Below the pieces are notes generated by a model, which worked only from the letters and a program-made list of their open reading frames with translations, had not been told where the DNA came from and made no database searches. Position numbers and translations under genes: made by a program. A stretch of 64,000 nucleotides of DNA from Porphyromonas catoniae ATCC 51270 (GTDB lineage Bacteria; Bacteroidota; Bacteroidia; Bacteroidales; Porphyromonadaceae): contig NZ_JDFF01000001.1 of assembly GCF_000565015.1 (NCBI RefSeq), forward strand, positions 1 through 64,000, given 5' to 3'. Every line of letters begins with the position of its first letter. The stretch's first letter is position 1. Of this stretch, positions 35,209 to 45,765 are shown piece after piece.

Positions 35209-35844
35209 ATGATAAGAAACATAGTATTTGACCTCGGCGGCGTGCTCTTCACCCTAGATAGGGAGGAGGCACTTCGTCGCTTTGAGGCCCTCGGGGTGCC
35301 TGACGTCGAGAAGATGCTTGACCCCTACTTACAGAGTGGCTATTTCCTACAAGTGGAGGATGGTCGGATGACCGAGCCAGAGTTTCGATCAGCACTCAGC
35401 TCTACCTCGGGCAGAGAACTCTCCTACGATGAGATTGCCCATGCTTACTTTGGCTTCCTACGAGAGGTGGATGTGTACAAATTTGACTTCATCGCTGAGG
35501 AGCTAGGGGACTATCGCATATTCATCCTCTCCAATACCAACCCCTACGTGATGGACTTCTGCGAGAGCGACCGCTTCCTACCCAACGGACGGACTCTCTC
35601 CTCGTACTGCGAGAAGAAGTTTGCATCATGCGAAATGGGCTTAGTCAAGCCCGATCCCAAGATCTTTGAACGTATGCTCAGCGAAGGGAATATGGTACCG
35701 AGCGAGACGCTCTTCCTTGATGATGGGCCAAACAATGTAGCCACAGCAGCCACTTTCGGCATACATACCTATTGCCCCAAGAATGGTGAAGACTGGCGCC
35801 CCGCACTACGTACGCTACTCAAGGAGCTAAATACCAAGGGGTAA
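35209..35844 (+). CDS. HAD-superfamily hydrolase
   Basis: The 211-residue protein has HAD motif I in the form VFDLGGVLF (residues 5-13), motif II ILSNTNP near residue 105, and the motif III/IV region KPDPKIFE and LFLDDGPNNVATA. The residue after the nucleophile is DLG rather than DxD, the form seen in YihX-type sugar phosphatases. It starts 6 bp after porX and is surely cotranscribed. The substrate is unknown. Confidence 0.88.
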   Translation: MIRNIVFDLGGVLFTLDREEALRRFEALGVPDVEKMLDPYLQSGYFLQVEDGRMTEPEFRSALSSTSGRELSYDEIAHAYFGFLREVDVYKFDFIAEELGDYRIFILSNTNPYVMDFCESDRFLPNGRTLSSYCEKKFASCEMGLVKPDPKIFERMLSEGNMVPSETLFLDDGPNNVATAATFGIHTYCPKNGEDWRPALRTLLKELNTKG

Positions 35845-35849
35845 TTGAC

Positions 35850-35857
35850 TATCTTTG
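35850..35857 (+). promoter_or_regulatory. -7 box (TATCTTTG) for gpmA
   Basis: TATCTTTG lies 46 bp before the gpmA ATG, giving this gene its own promoter after the porX-HAD unit. Confidence 0.5.
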
Positions 35858-35902
35858 CCCTCGCACAATGTTTATAACTCAACCAATTAATAGAATTCGA
35901 TT

Positions 35903-36649
35903 ATGAAGAGAATCGTACTCATACGCCATGGTGAGAGCGTATGGAACAAGGAGAACCGCTTCACGGGCTGGACAAACGTAGACCTCTCCGAGAAGGGCGT
36001 AGAAGAAGCAAAGAAGGCTGGGGCTCTCCTGAAGGAAAACGGCTTCCACTTCACGAAGGCCTACACCTCTTACCTCAAGCGTGCTATCAAGACCCTCAAT
36101 CAGATCCTTGACGTCATGGATCTCGATTGGATCCCCGTATCTAAGAGCTGGCGCCTCAACGAAAAGCACTATGGTATGCTTCAGGGGCTGAACAAGGCTG
36201 AGACGGCAGAGAAGTATGGCGATGCACAGGTCAAGATCTGGCGTCGTAGCTATGATGTCCCCCCCACTCCACTGGAGGCAACAGACGCACGTGCCCCACA
36301 GGCTGATCCTCGTTATGCCGGTGTTGTTCCTGCTTACCTTCCTCTGACCGAAGCCCTCTGCCACACAGTCGCTCGTACACTCCCCTACTGGGAAGGTGAG
36401 ATTTTCCCATCGCTCATGGAGCACGATGATGTCCTCGTAGCTGCGCACGGAAATAGCCTACGTGGTATCATCAAGGTCCTCAAGGGCATCTCAGACGAAG
36501 ACATCATTGAGCTAAACCTCCCCACGGCGGTACCCTACGTCTTTGAATTCGATGACAAGCTTAATCTTGTCAAGGATTACTTCCTTGGTGATCCCGAAGA
36601 GATTAAGAAGCTCATGGAGGCTGTAGCCAACCAAGGGAAGAAGGCATAA
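35903..36649 (+). CDS. gpmA: 2,3-bisphosphoglycerate-dependent phosphoglycerate mutase
   Basis: GpmA interconverts 3- and 2-phosphoglycerate in glycolysis and gluconeogenesis. The 248-residue length and the motif [18 protein letters not shown] (start at residue 6, phospho-histidine H9) are typical. YTSYLKRA near residue 55, [15 protein letters not shown] near residue 86 and [11 protein letters not shown] near 181 (second catalytic His) are all present. A -7 box precedes it and a strong terminator follows. Confidence 0.96.
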   Translation: MKRIVLIRHGESVWNKENRFTGWTNVDLSEKGVEEAKKAGALLKENGFHFTKAYTSYLKRAIKTLNQILDVMDLDWIPVSKSWRLNEKHYGMLQGLNKAETAEKYGDAQVKIWRRSYDVPPTPLEATDARAPQADPRYAGVVPAYLPLTEALCHTVARTLPYWEGEIFPSLMEHDDVLVAAHGNSLRGIIKVLKGISDEDIIELNLPTAVPYVFEFDDKLNLVKDYFLGDPEEIKKLMEAVANQGKKA

Positions 36650-36676
36650 AAGCTAGCTACCACAAAAGAGTCTAAG

Positions 36677-36724
36677 ATTAGTCCACCCTAGACGACTGAG
36701 GTCATCTAGGGTGGACTAATTTTT
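36677..36724 (+). terminator. Intrinsic terminator of gpmA
   Basis: A perfect 16-bp stem (36677-36692 with 36705-36720) and 12-nt loop are followed by TTTTTACTT, 27 bp after the gpmA stop. Confidence 0.9.
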
Positions 36725-36790
36725 ACTTATATGGCAACGGGTTATTTCCTTCTAGAAACAACCTATCTAAAGGGATTTACAGCAGGTACA

Positions 36791-36903
36791 AACGAGTTAC
36801 CATAAGTCGCCACGATGAGTTACCATAATTCGTTTTGGCGACTTACCGTAACTTGCTCTAACGACTTACCACAACTCATCGCAACGAGTTATGGTAAGTC
36901 GTT
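36791..36903. repeat. Family A palindromic array A4 (five units, 23-bp period)
   Basis: Cores start at 36794, 36817, 36840, 36863 and 36886. Centres run CCA, CCA, CCG, CAC and TGG, the same order as A3 and A5. This is the only family A copy between convergent genes, 70 bp beyond the gpmA terminator. Confidence 0.92.
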
Positions 36904-37109
36904 AAGCCTTCTTTCTTAGCTCCTATATTTCATTTATTACCAATGTATTATAAACTTATACCGAAGGGGTATTTTCTAGTGAGCTACGGCACTATCCATC
37001 ACTCTACTCTTCAAGTAGAGAAGTAAGTGCCTATGGGAAGCCTTAGCTCACCTCATTCCTCTATTAAGGGAATAAAAGTACCCAACTACGCGGGGATATA
37101 CACCATCCT

Positions 37110-38375
37110 TTAGAAGCTATATTTTGCTTTTAGCCACAGCTCAGAGTTACGACGATAAGGATAAAAAAGGCTAGAGGAGCTCTCCGCCCCAAGAAGATCA
37201 AAGCCAAGCATCAGATGGATCTCATCTGTCAAAGCATAGTCTGCCGAGAAACGACTAAACCACCCTTGTCCCGTGACATCCCAATAGGTAAAGTCCGAGA
37301 GAGCAAGTTGGTCATTCATTAGCTTCTTCGTCAGGCTCAATGTAATGAGCGTCGTTGTCGCACGCTGTGCTACATAGGCCTTATACCCTAGGATGCGCTC
37401 TGCACTGACTTGAGCCATCACGGTCCACTGATGAGGAGCATACCAATCGACACCAATCAGCCCAGAGAGTGAAGTAAAGCCTTGTTGTGGTGTCATCTGG
37501 GCATCAGTTCGATAACTAAAATGCTTATCCAGTAGGCATGCACCTTCTCCCCGCAGGACAACTAGCCCTAGAGGTTTGGAGAAGTCTATCCCTAGCACCC
37601 CCATTCGGTAGTAGTGAGGGGTAGCAACAAGTCCCTTTGCCCCCTGTGCATAGCTGATAATGGGCATTTTTCCCCAAGTGTGAAGTGCTGAGAGACTAAA
37701 ATCTAATCTAGGAAGCGTGAAACTCAGACGTCCACCATACTCTACGTTCGAGAGGCGTAAGGCTGGCTCGTTTCCTCCTTGCCACATAACACTCTCAGGT
37801 AGGACAGACCAAGGATTGGAAGTATCAATAGGAAGGCGAAAAGGAGTAAAGGTTGGCACAGCAACTAGGTCTAACCGTACCTTCTCATTGAAGAAGCCCA
37901 AGCGTAAAGCATTCACAGGCATTCGGATGTCATCATAATCCTGCGCTAAGAACTCGGTGTAGTCCATCGGTGCGATAAGATCCGTGATACGAACAGCATC
38001 AGCCACACCCCATAGGATCAGCTGTCGCCCTGCTCTCATAGACCAGTGTGTATCATGATAGTCTAGGTAGGCCTCCCGAAGCTCAAAGCCCGTATGACTA
38101 GGTAAGAGGGCATTATAGACCGCATTGAATGAGGTGAAAAGCGTTGCCTTCCCCACATCCCTTGCTAGCTCTCCACGTAGTCGTGTCCGACTACTCATCC
38201 ATCGCCCCGATTGATTTACCCCTAGGGCGTGGTAAGTATCGACAAAGCCCTTAATCCGCCACTCTTGTTTCACATCGCTAGCAGGTATATCATCCTGAGC
38301 CTTCGCCCTGAGGCTACTCCCCCACATGAAGCAGGGAAGTAGCCCAAGGTAAAGGCTTTTTATATAGGCATTCAT
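37110..38375 (-). CDS. Outer membrane beta-barrel protein of an MMPL transporter cluster
   Basis: From the ATG at 38373-38375 the protein has 421 residues, beginning with a signal peptide (MNAYIKSLYLGLLPCFMWGS, ending near AKA). The remainder alternates short polar and aromatic strands ending in an aromatic residue (LWLKAKYSF), typical of an outer membrane barrel. GRQLILWGVADAVRITDLIAP recalls DUF1302-type porins. It is the last gene of a three-gene unit after a LolA-like protein and an MMPL pump. Proteobacterial DUF1302 genes keep similar company. Cargo is unknown. Confidence 0.72.
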   Translation of the reverse strand: MNAYIKSLYLGLLPCFMWGSSLRAKAQDDIPASDVKQEWRIKGFVDTYHALGVNQSGRWMSSRTRLRGELARDVGKATLFTSFNAVYNALLPSHTGFELREAYLDYHDTHWSMRAGRQLILWGVADAVRITDLIAPMDYTEFLAQDYDDIRMPVNALRLGFFNEKVRLDLVAVPTFTPFRLPIDTSNPWSVLPESVMWQGGNEPALRLSNVEYGGRLSFTLPRLDFSLSALHTWGKMPIISYAQGAKGLVATPHYYRMGVLGIDFSKPLGLVVLRGEGACLLDKHFSYRTDAQMTPQQGFTSLSGLIGVDWYAPHQWTVMAQVSAERILGYKAYVAQRATTTLITLSLTKKLMNDQLALSDFTYWDVTGQGWFSRFSADYALTDEIHLMLGFDLLGAESSSSLFYPYRRNSELWLKAKYSF

Positions 38376-38385
38376 AGTAGTGTAC

Positions 38386-39177
38386 TTAGAAAGACCCTTT
38401 CTCCAGAGTAGTGACGCTAAACTTCCCTTCGTCCATCGGCACATTATATCGCTGATGGCTAAACTCCAGTGTGGTTGAGTGTCCTGTCTGTACGTTCTCC
38501 ATCCGCATACTCTGTGCCGAGTAGAACCCGCCTATCTTCACAATATTCAATACCTCAAGCCTTCGCTGGAGCTTATCCATCTTATCAAAATACTCAACTC
38601 GTACAGGGATCAGACAGTCCTTTCGTATCCAAGAGATACGTTTGGCATAGATATCCTTTGTGTCTTTGGGGTGAGATTCCAGCTTCCAGCATGCAGCTCC
38701 TCCGATGGTCTCTTCACCGAGGAGCGTATGCGTGTCATCATCCACACTACGACTCCCCATATCATCGTAAGTAAAGTCGCTACCCATGAAGTAATCTTTC
38801 TTCGCCGAAGAGCCACTGATGCGGCGGGTTTTCTTCATAGCAGGTAAGTAAAGCCACTTATCATCCTCACGGCTTGGAGTATCGTAATCCCATGTGAGGA
38901 AGCCTGTGCCTTTCACATCACCGGGGTAAGTGAAGAAGAGAATGCTCTTACGGTCTTTCTTCCCTTGCCCCACGTCGATAGAGAAGGTCGAGAGACGTCG
39001 CTCACGGCTACTGCCTCGCTTATTGGTGAGTGTCATCTTCATCTCAGCCTCACGACTGTCTCCATCTGGACGGTCCTTGACTCGTTGAGCGATATCTCGC
39101 CCCGTAGGTTGTTGGGCAGAGAGGGTAGTGAAGGCAAGCACTCCAAGCAGGAGGCTCTTAATTAACATCTGTCTCAT
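38386..39177 (-). CDS. Outer membrane lipoprotein-sorting (LolA-like) protein
   Basis: The 263-residue protein has a signal peptide (residues 1-21, ending TLSAQ) and a LolA-like half-barrel fold. Its motifs are [49 protein letters not shown] and [12 protein letters not shown]. The family (PF17131 type) usually sits beside RND/MMPL transporters and is thought to carry lipid-like cargo across the periplasm. It lies between the pump gene (29 bp upstream) and the barrel gene (10 bp downstream). Confidence 0.87.
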   Translation of the reverse strand: MRQMLIKSLLLGVLAFTTLSAQQPTGRDIAQRVKDRPDGDSREAEMKMTLTNKRGSSRERRLSTFSIDVGQGKKDRKSILFFTYPGDVKGTGFLTWDYDTPSREDDKWLYLPAMKKTRRISGSSAKKDYFMGSDFTYDDMGSRSVDDDTHTLLGEETIGGAACWKLESHPKDTKDIYAKRISWIRKDCLIPVRVEYFDKMDKLQRRLEVLNIVKIGGFYSAQSMRMENVQTGHSTTLEFSHQRYNVPMDEGKFSVTTLEKGSF

Positions 39178-39206
39178 GATTTCTGTGCTTATTAGGCGGA
39201 ATTGAA

Positions 39207-41585
39207 TTAATGTTTGAAAGACACTGGCTTATCCCCCTTCCCAAAGAGTCGGAACTGGCGAATAAGCACTGGCGTGATGAAGAGGTCAGCAAGTAGTGCA
39301 GTCAGCACACCGACTACCGAGAGTAAGCCCATGTTGAAGAACGTATTGGCCACAGACGTCATGTAGACGGAGAAGTTCGCTGCAATAACAACACTCGTCA
39401 TGACAATCGGAGTACCAATGGTACGGAATGAGCGTAAGATGGCACGGCGATAGCTCCCATGTCGGTCATATTCGAGATGGCTATGGTTAATGAAGTGGAT
39501 CGTATCATCTACCGCTAGACCAAGGATCATCGGCATAATCGTTGCCGTCATCATGTCTAGAGGATATCCCATCCATCCCATAAGCCCACCGACAATAAGT
39601 GCGGGCATGATATTCGGTATAAGCCCCACCAGACCTATGCGCACACTGCCGAAGACAAGCATCATAAGCACCCCAATAATGAGAAGGGAGATGAGGAATG
39701 AGGAGATTTGTCCACGGACAACATATTGCATCATAGCTGTGAACTGAGGCATGCTACCAACCATTGTGACCGTAGCACCAGGGAATAGTTGCTCAGCATG
39801 TACCTTCGCCTCTGCCAGCTCCCGCTCTACTTCAGCTGAATTATATGTTTTCAGCTCTACCATAGTACGCAGACGTCGGTAGTCATAGTCAATCCAGTAC
39901 TCACTCTCTGTCCCACCAGCATTCTCATAGAGCAACAGGAGCTGGGCAGCCTCATCGTTCGTCTCTGGCACAGCATAGTAGTGTGGGTCTCCTCCATTCG
40001 TTGTTTGACGAAGATCCTTAAGGATATTCAGTACAGAGGTTGTACGCTTAGTCAGTGGATAATGATGCAGGTACGTACTGAGGCTATCAAGTGCACGTAG
40101 CACCTCGGGGCTCTTCACCTTGCCAGCCTCTTTCTCTGGATACTCAATCATGATATCATAGGAATAGACAGAGCCCAGCTCACTCTCACCAACCTCCAGC
40201 ATATTCTTGACGTAAGGGATCCCACGCCCCATTGTCTTCTCTACATCAAAGGCTGTCTCAATACGTGTAAAGCCATAGGCAAAGAAGCCTGTAATTAGAA
40301 ACGAAGCAATGAGAATACCCTTGCCATGACGAAGCACTGTATGCTCAGCTAGCCTCTGTAGCATCCTATCTAAGAAGCCTTCACCTTCTGCTATTTGTTC
40401 GTCCTCCTTTACCTTCTTATCCTTCCCGAAGCTAAGCACCGCAGGCATTACAGTCAGTGTGATAAAGAAGGTAAGAAGCACACTTGAAGACGTCGCGATA
40501 CCGACAAAGTGTAGCGGAAGCACAGGAACCACAAGGAACGAAAGTAACGCCACAAACGTTGTCAAGGCACTGAAGAGTATAGGCCAACCCATCTCCTCGA
40601 TGGTCTCCACTACAGCTCTCTTTCGCTCTCCATGCGTACAGAACCGCCGGCGGAAGAAAGAATAGATATGGATGTTATAGGCTATAGCTACAGCAAAGGC
40701 AAGGAGCATTGGGACAAGGAGCATACTACTATCTATCTTGTACCGTAGGAAGCCCAGCGCACCGTAGACAATAACAATTGAGCCTACTGCCGTAATGAGG
40801 GGGACAACCACACCTCGTACCGATCGAGTCATAATGATTAGCACAAGAGTTGCGAGTAAAGTTGCTATCCCCATCACTCGAGGAAGCTCACCACCTATCC
40901 AGCGGTTCTTCTCACGATTGATATATGGCATCCCCGTACCACGTGGATGGAGAGCTGTGTACTCAGACTTCGTGACGATCTTGCGCAGCTCATCTCCTGT
41001 CACTGCCTCAGGTGAACGTGCTCCAGACTCTTTCATCCAGACACTGTCAGCAGGGAAAGGACGTAGTTTAACCAAGATCCAGCTCTGTCGTCCATCTCGA
41101 GAGATCAACCGCTCGGCAACATTCTGCTTAGCATAGGCTTTTGCACGGATTGCGGCAAGGGCATGTGGATCATTCGGTATATCCTCAGGGACGATTTGCT
41201 CGATCTGCATCCCATCCTCTGTACCCGTCATATATTCGATGTCTGTGAGGCTCGTGACTTTCTCTGCATAGGAGAGACTGTCACGCAGTTCGTTGCTGAG
41301 CTGGCGGATAAGCGATAGATTAGATGCGCTGAATGTATCGTCCGACGTCGTCAGCACTGCAACATAGGCATCGTTCCCAAAGATCGCTTTGAATTCGTCT
41401 GTCTTCTTCAGTACAGGGTCATCCTCCAAGAAGTAGCTCTCGGACGAACTAGTGAGATACATACGCTTGATCCCAACTACACCCAGCGCAAAGACTAGGG
41501 CAAAGAGTGCAAGTATCCCCCATCTTAGTGATAGGATATACCTCCCAAGACCAGCGAACCAATGGTTTACCTTTTCGATTTTCAT
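39207..41585 (-). CDS. RND-superfamily MMPL transporter
   Basis: The 792-residue inner membrane protein has twelve predicted helices in two halves, each with a large periplasmic loop. [13 protein letters not shown] near residue 700 and the matching [14 protein letters not shown] near residue 296 are the duplicated helix-4 signatures. [23 protein letters not shown] near residue 55 is typical of hopanoid/MMPL-type exporters. With the following LolA-like and barrel genes it could form an envelope-spanning lipid route. The direction of transport and the cargo are not evident. Confidence 0.88.
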   Translation of the reverse strand: MKIEKVNHWFAGLGRYILSLRWGILALFALVFALGVVGIKRMYLTSSSESYFLEDDPVLKKTDEFKAIFGNDAYVAVLTTSDDTFSASNLSLIRQLSNELRDSLSYAEKVTSLTDIEYMTGTEDGMQIEQIVPEDIPNDPHALAAIRAKAYAKQNVAERLISRDGRQSWILVKLRPFPADSVWMKESGARSPEAVTGDELRKIVTKSEYTALHPRGTGMPYINREKNRWIGGELPRVMGIATLLATLVLIIMTRSVRGVVVPLITAVGSIVIVYGALGFLRYKIDSSMLLVPMLLAFAVAIAYNIHIYSFFRRRFCTHGERKRAVVETIEEMGWPILFSALTTFVALLSFLVVPVLPLHFVGIATSSSVLLTFFITLTVMPAVLSFGKDKKVKEDEQIAEGEGFLDRMLQRLAEHTVLRHGKGILIASFLITGFFAYGFTRIETAFDVEKTMGRGIPYVKNMLEVGESELGSVYSYDIMIEYPEKEAGKVKSPEVLRALDSLSTYLHHYPLTKRTTSVLNILKDLRQTTNGGDPHYYAVPETNDEAAQLLLLYENAGGTESEYWIDYDYRRLRTMVELKTYNSAEVERELAEAKVHAEQLFPGATVTMVGSMPQFTAMMQYVVRGQISSFLISLLIIGVLMMLVFGSVRIGLVGLIPNIMPALIVGGLMGWMGYPLDMMTATIMPMILGLAVDDTIHFINHSHLEYDRHGSYRRAILRSFRTIGTPIVMTSVVIAANFSVYMTSVANTFFNMGLLSVVGVLTALLADLFITPVLIRQFRLFGKGDKPVSFKH

Positions 41586-41685
41586 TGTTTCTGTTTGATT
41601 TATATGGTTATGAACTTCGTGTTTCTCTCCAAGTTGAACATCTCTACGCTAAGACTCTGAACCATAGCCGAGAAACGTTCAATAA

Positions 41686-41727
41686 CTAAAGAGCGCGATG
41701 CCCAAACCTGGACATCGCGCTCTTTAG
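41686..41727 (-). terminator. Intrinsic terminator of the pflB-pflA operon
   Basis: A perfect 15-bp stem (41686-41700 with 41713-41727) lies about 220 bp beyond the pflA stop on the minus strand and before the MMPL operon. The rest of the 41586-41948 gap holds no other feature I can identify. Confidence 0.75.
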
Positions 41728-41948
41728 ACACGCGACTAGCTAAGAAGTAAGTCGCTCTAAACATAATATATCTCCATCTTTATACGGAAGACACTGCAAA
41801 TATAAAAATTCTTCTCATAACTGCTGTTATGAATATGAAACGATAGAAGGTAACTTCTCCCCGCCCCAGGCAATAAAGATGCAAACTGTCTAAAATATTA
41901 TTCTCTGCATTGAAGTGAAGGGATTCTTTCTCAATACAAAGACTACAA

Positions 41949-42677
41949 CTACTGTGTCCAGACGACGGGGAAGTAACGCTCTAGTATGGCTTGGGCTGAG
42001 GCGATCTCCTCGTGTGTCGGCTCGTGTACCTCCTCTAGGAGGTAGGGCTTGCCCAGGGTCTCATACTTGTGCTTGCCATAGGTGTGGTAGGGGAGGAGCT
42101 CTAGACGCTCTATATTCTCGAAGCCCCCGAAGTGCTGTCCTAGCGCATGTAGCGCCTCGGGCTGGTCACTGTAGCCAGGGACGAAGACGTAGCGTAGGCG
42201 TACGGGCTTCCCCATGGCTCTTAGCTGCTCGGCTGTGAGCAGGGTGTTGGTATTGGTCTGCGTGGTGAGACGCTGGTGCTCCTTGGGGAGCATGTGCTTG
42301 CAGTCGAGTAGCACCATATCTACGATGGATAGGAGCTCATCCACATATCTATTCCGGATGCTCCCCTGAGAGTCCAAGCAGATATGTATCCCCTCCTCCT
42401 TGAGCGCACGGCAGAGGGGGATAAGAGCCTCGGCCTGTACCGTGGGCTCGCCACCGCTGAAGGTAACCCCACCTCGCTTACCGAAGAAGGGACGTTCGCT
42501 GATGGCTCTGCGGAGTACCTCACTCTCTTCGATGAGCTTCCCTCCCTTCCCTATGGGGATGGTGTCGGGGTTGGCACAGTAGAGGCACTGGAAGTTGCAG
42601 CCCTGAAGGAAGACCACGAGACGAAGGCCAGGACCGTCGAAGGTACCCATGGACTCAAAGGAATGAACACGAAGCAT
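41949..42677 (-). CDS. pflA: Pyruvate formate-lyase activating enzyme
   Basis: PflA is the radical-SAM enzyme that installs the glycyl radical in PflB. The 242-residue protein has the cluster motif C27, C31, C34 (CNFQCLYC) preceded by ESMGTFDGPGLRLVVFLQGC. It also has the SAM-binding segments VTFSGGEP near residue 75 and LDSQG near 103. It follows pflB by 85 bp that contain a strong hairpin. Confidence 0.96.
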   Translation of the reverse strand: MLRVHSFESMGTFDGPGLRLVVFLQGCNFQCLYCANPDTIPIGKGGKLIEESEVLRRAISERPFFGKRGGVTFSGGEPTVQAEALIPLCRALKEEGIHICLDSQGSIRNRYVDELLSIVDMVLLDCKHMLPKEHQRLTTQTNTNTLLTAEQLRAMGKPVRLRYVFVPGYSDQPEALHALGQHFGGFENIERLELLPYHTYGKHKYETLGKPYLLEEVHEPTHEEIASAQAILERYFPVVWTQ

Positions 42678-42695
42678 AGCTAAGTAAGGAAGCAG

Positions 42696-42729
42696 AGCGG
42701 GCGAAGGGTCGGTAGATCCTTCGCCCGCT
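42696..42729 (-). promoter_or_regulatory. Intercistronic hairpin between pflB and pflA
   Basis: A perfect 12-bp GC-rich stem (42696-42707 with 42718-42729) with a 10-nt loop lies between pflB and pflA. It may be an attenuator or an mRNA-stabilizing structure that lowers PflA relative to PflB. The role is inferred from position. Confidence 0.6.
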
Positions 42730-42762
42730 ACTTGTCAGATAGATATAGTGAGGGATGAGCCC

Positions 42763-44994
42763 TTAGCGCATGCGCTGGTGGAAGGAGCGAGAGATGACCT
42801 CGAGCTGGTGCTCACGGCTGAGCTTGACGAAGTTCACCGCATAGCCCGATACACGGATGGTAAGTTGAGGGTAGTTCTCTGGGTGCTCCATAGCATCCTC
42901 GAGCATCTCTCTGTTGAGCACGTTCACATTGAGATGATGTGCCCCCTTGGAGAAGTAGCCATCCATCATCGAGATGAGGTTCTCGACCTGCTCGTGCTTG
43001 TTCGAGCCCAAGGAGTGTGGGATGATGCTGAAGGTATTGCTGATCCCGTCTGCAGCGTCCGTGTAGTCGAGCTTGGCCACAGAGCTAAGCGAGGCGATCG
43101 CACCATGATTATCACGTCCGTGCATGGGGTTAGCTCCAGGAGCGAAGGCTACACCAGCGTGACGTCCATCGGGCGTAGCACCGGTCTTCTTGCCGTACAT
43201 TACGTTGGAGGTGATCGTCAGAACGGACAGCGTAGGAGCAGCATCCTTGTAGATGGGGAGCTCCTTGAGCATATCAGAGAAGAGGTGGGTGATGTCGTAG
43301 GCGATGTTATCGGCACGGTCATCATCGTTGCCATAGCAGGGGAATTCTCCCTCTACTACGAAGTCCTCTGTCAGCCCAGCCTCGTTACGCTTGGGCATCA
43401 CCTTAGCATACTTGATTGCTGAGAGGGAGTCTGCAGCGATGGATAGACCAGCCACTCCGTAGGCGAGGTTGATCTTGGGGTTCGTATCGATGAACGCCAT
43501 CTGAGCTGCTTCGTAGTAGTACTTGTCGTGCATGTAGTGGATGATGTTCATCGACTCATTGTATACACGAGCGATCACACGGAGCACCTTGAGGTAGTTA
43601 GCCCACACCTCGTCGAAGTTTAGGACATCGCCCTTGAGCTCGGGGATACCCTCTACCATTAGAGTGCCGGAGATCTCACAGCGACCGCCATTGATAGCGA
43701 GTAGGAGAGCCTTGGCGAGGTTGGTACGTGCACCGAAGAACTGGATCTGCTTCCCGATCTCCTGGAAGGATACACAGCAGGCGATCCCGTAGTCATCCGA
43801 GTGACGTGTACCACGCATCAGGTCGTCATTCTCATACTGGATCGAGGAGGTGTCGATCGACACCTGAGCAGCGAACTCCTTGAAGCCCTCGGGGAGTGAT
43901 GGACTCCATAGCACCGTGAGGTTAGGCTCTGGGCTGGGGCCAAGGTTGTAGAGTGTCTGTAGGAAGCGGAAGCTGGTCTTGGTGACCTTGTGACGGCCGT
44001 CGAAGAGACGTCCCCCGATGGACTCCGTAACCCAAGTGGGGTCACCAGCGAAGATCTCGTTGTAGGAGGCCATACGTAGGTGGCGTACCATACGGAGCTT
44101 GATGACGAACTGGTCGATGAGTTCCTGAGCGAGCTCCTCGGTGATCGTACCGTGGTCGAGGTCGTACTGGACGTATATGTCTAGGAAGCTAGAGACATTA
44201 CCAAGCGACATAGCTGCACCATCCTGATCCTTAATCGCTGCTAGGTAGGCGAAGTACACCCACTGCACGGCTTCCTGTGCATTGTAGGCTGGGCGACGGA
44301 CATCGAAGCCATAGCCAGCAGCCATCTCTACGATCTTCTTCAGTGCCTTGATCTGCTCTGCTACCTCCTCACGTAGGCGGATGGTAGCCTCAGTCATGGG
44401 ACCATGTATAGCGTGTAGGTCTTCGTTCTTCCATGCTATGAGACGGTCTGCACCATAGAGGGCTAGACGGCGGTAGTCACCGATGATACGGCCACGTGCA
44501 TAGTTGTCGGGAAGACCCGTGAGGAAGCTATTGGAGCGGAAGGAGCGAATCTCCTCGGTGTAGACATCGAAGACACCATCGTTGTGCGTCTTGCGGTAGT
44601 GGGTGAAGATGTCGGTAACACGTGGATCGACCTCTAGCCCGTTCTCATGTACAGCCTTCTCGACGACCTTGTAGCCACCGAAGGGCTTCATGGCACGGCG
44701 AAGTACCTGATCGGTCTGTAGACCGAAGACGACTTCGTTCTCCTTGTCTATATAGCCGGGGGCAAAGGCGGTGATGCCAGATACCGTGCTGGTGTCTATG
44801 GAGCGGACTCCGTTGTTATCACGCTCTTCCTTGAGAGCCTGAAGGCAATGCTCCCACACGCGGCGGGTCTTCTCTGTGGGACCACATAGGAAGGAAGAAT
44901 CCCCGTCGTAAGGAGTGACGTTTTGGGCTACGAAGTCACGTACGTTCAGTTCGTCTACCCACACTCCAGTCTTAAACTTTGGTTGCTCTTGCAT
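42763..44994 (-). CDS. pflB: Formate acetyltransferase (pyruvate formate-lyase)
   Basis: PflB splits pyruvate with CoA into acetyl-CoA and formate under anaerobic conditions. The 743-residue protein has the active-site pair in [12 protein letters not shown] and the glycyl-radical motif RVSGYA with Gly717, 26 residues from the C-terminus. The N-terminal pyruvate-binding region and its length are typical. It is transcribed with pflA from the well-formed promoter at 45096-45125. Confidence 0.97.
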   Translation of the reverse strand: MQEQPKFKTGVWVDELNVRDFVAQNVTPYDGDSSFLCGPTEKTRRVWEHCLQALKEERDNNGVRSIDTSTVSGITAFAPGYIDKENEVVFGLQTDQVLRRAMKPFGGYKVVEKAVHENGLEVDPRVTDIFTHYRKTHNDGVFDVYTEEIRSFRSNSFLTGLPDNYARGRIIGDYRRLALYGADRLIAWKNEDLHAIHGPMTEATIRLREEVAEQIKALKKIVEMAAGYGFDVRRPAYNAQEAVQWVYFAYLAAIKDQDGAAMSLGNVSSFLDIYVQYDLDHGTITEELAQELIDQFVIKLRMVRHLRMASYNEIFAGDPTWVTESIGGRLFDGRHKVTKTSFRFLQTLYNLGPSPEPNLTVLWSPSLPEGFKEFAAQVSIDTSSIQYENDDLMRGTRHSDDYGIACCVSFQEIGKQIQFFGARTNLAKALLLAINGGRCEISGTLMVEGIPELKGDVLNFDEVWANYLKVLRVIARVYNESMNIIHYMHDKYYYEAAQMAFIDTNPKINLAYGVAGLSIAADSLSAIKYAKVMPKRNEAGLTEDFVVEGEFPCYGNDDDRADNIAYDITHLFSDMLKELPIYKDAAPTLSVLTITSNVMYGKKTGATPDGRHAGVAFAPGANPMHGRDNHGAIASLSSVAKLDYTDAADGISNTFSIIPHSLGSNKHEQVENLISMMDGYFSKGAHHLNVNVLNREMLEDAMEHPENYPQLTIRVSGYAVNFVKLSREHQLEVISRSFHQRMR

Positions 44995-45095
44995 AGAGAT
45001 ATGCGCTGGTTGGTTAGTGCAGTTTTGCTGCGTTAATTGATTGATGTAGTTGATCTCTATAAAGGCCTTTCCCGCTTGGAAAACCCTTCACACCG

Positions 45096-45125
45096 CAAAG
45101 ATAAAATAAATATCCAAATTGCAAA
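45096..45125 (-). promoter_or_regulatory. Promoter of pflB-pflA
   Basis: On the minus strand the -33 TTTG (45122-45125) and -7 TATCTTTG (45096-45103) are separated by 18 bp. This is the best textbook Bacteroidota promoter in the window, about 100 bp before the pflB start. Confidence 0.75.
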
Positions 45126-45289
45126 CTCCGCTTATCATTGTGACAAGTTAAAAAGAAGCATAACATCGCTCACCCACCCTCTCCCATTACCAATGAAAGC
45201 AGCTGTTCATTAGAAGAGATTCGCACAGCTCAAAGGAAAGACAACAGGCTATAAAACAATGTCTTACAACAAGTCCTCAAAGGAGCTCT

Positions 45290-45402
45290 AATGACTTACC
45301 ATAACTCGCCTTAATGAGTTACCATAACTCATCCAAACGACTTGCCATAACTCGTCTAAGCGAGTTACCACAACTCGTCATGACGACTTATGGTAACTCG
45401 TC
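45290..45402. repeat. Family A palindromic array A5 (five units, 23-bp period)
   Basis: Cores start at 45293, 45316, 45339, 45362 and 45385, with centres CCA, CCA, CCA, CAC and TGG. Core by core it is nearly identical to A3 although the flanks differ. It lies in the divergent gap between pflB and the susC-like gene. Confidence 0.93.
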
Positions 45403-45757
45403 GGAGTGATTATTTAGACACATCCTAACACGCTCTATTCCAGATCCTAAATCAAGGCTTCAGTAGATAGCATAAGACGTCACATCTTACTGTCAGACAT
45501 ATCACCACACTTCCCCTCGCTACAAACAAAATCTCCACTATGAAACTCTCATGCATTTCTCCTCCAGCTCCATTTTCACCCAATCTTCTGCCATAGGCAT
45601 AGATGAGAGAGTAATCCAACAATATGCATGCGAAATGAGGTCACTCAATCAGCACAAAAGGGACATTAATCAACTAACAACCAAAGGCATAACTTCCTTC
45701 ATTATTTTATTATGTATCTCCCTCCTTGATTTAGCCTTTTTGCATAGGAAATTGCTC

Positions 45758-45765
45758 TATATTTG
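45758..45765 (+). promoter_or_regulatory. -7 box (TATATTTG) for the SusC-SusD pair
   Basis: TATATTTG lies 45 bp before the preferred susC-like start at 45811. A TTTTTG occurs at 45737-45742, only 15 bp upstream, shorter than the usual spacing. Confidence 0.5.

Noticed and set aside
41915-42238. 107-residue Arg/Cys-rich frame opposite pflA
   Set aside because: It is a shadow of the real pflA frame on the other strand.
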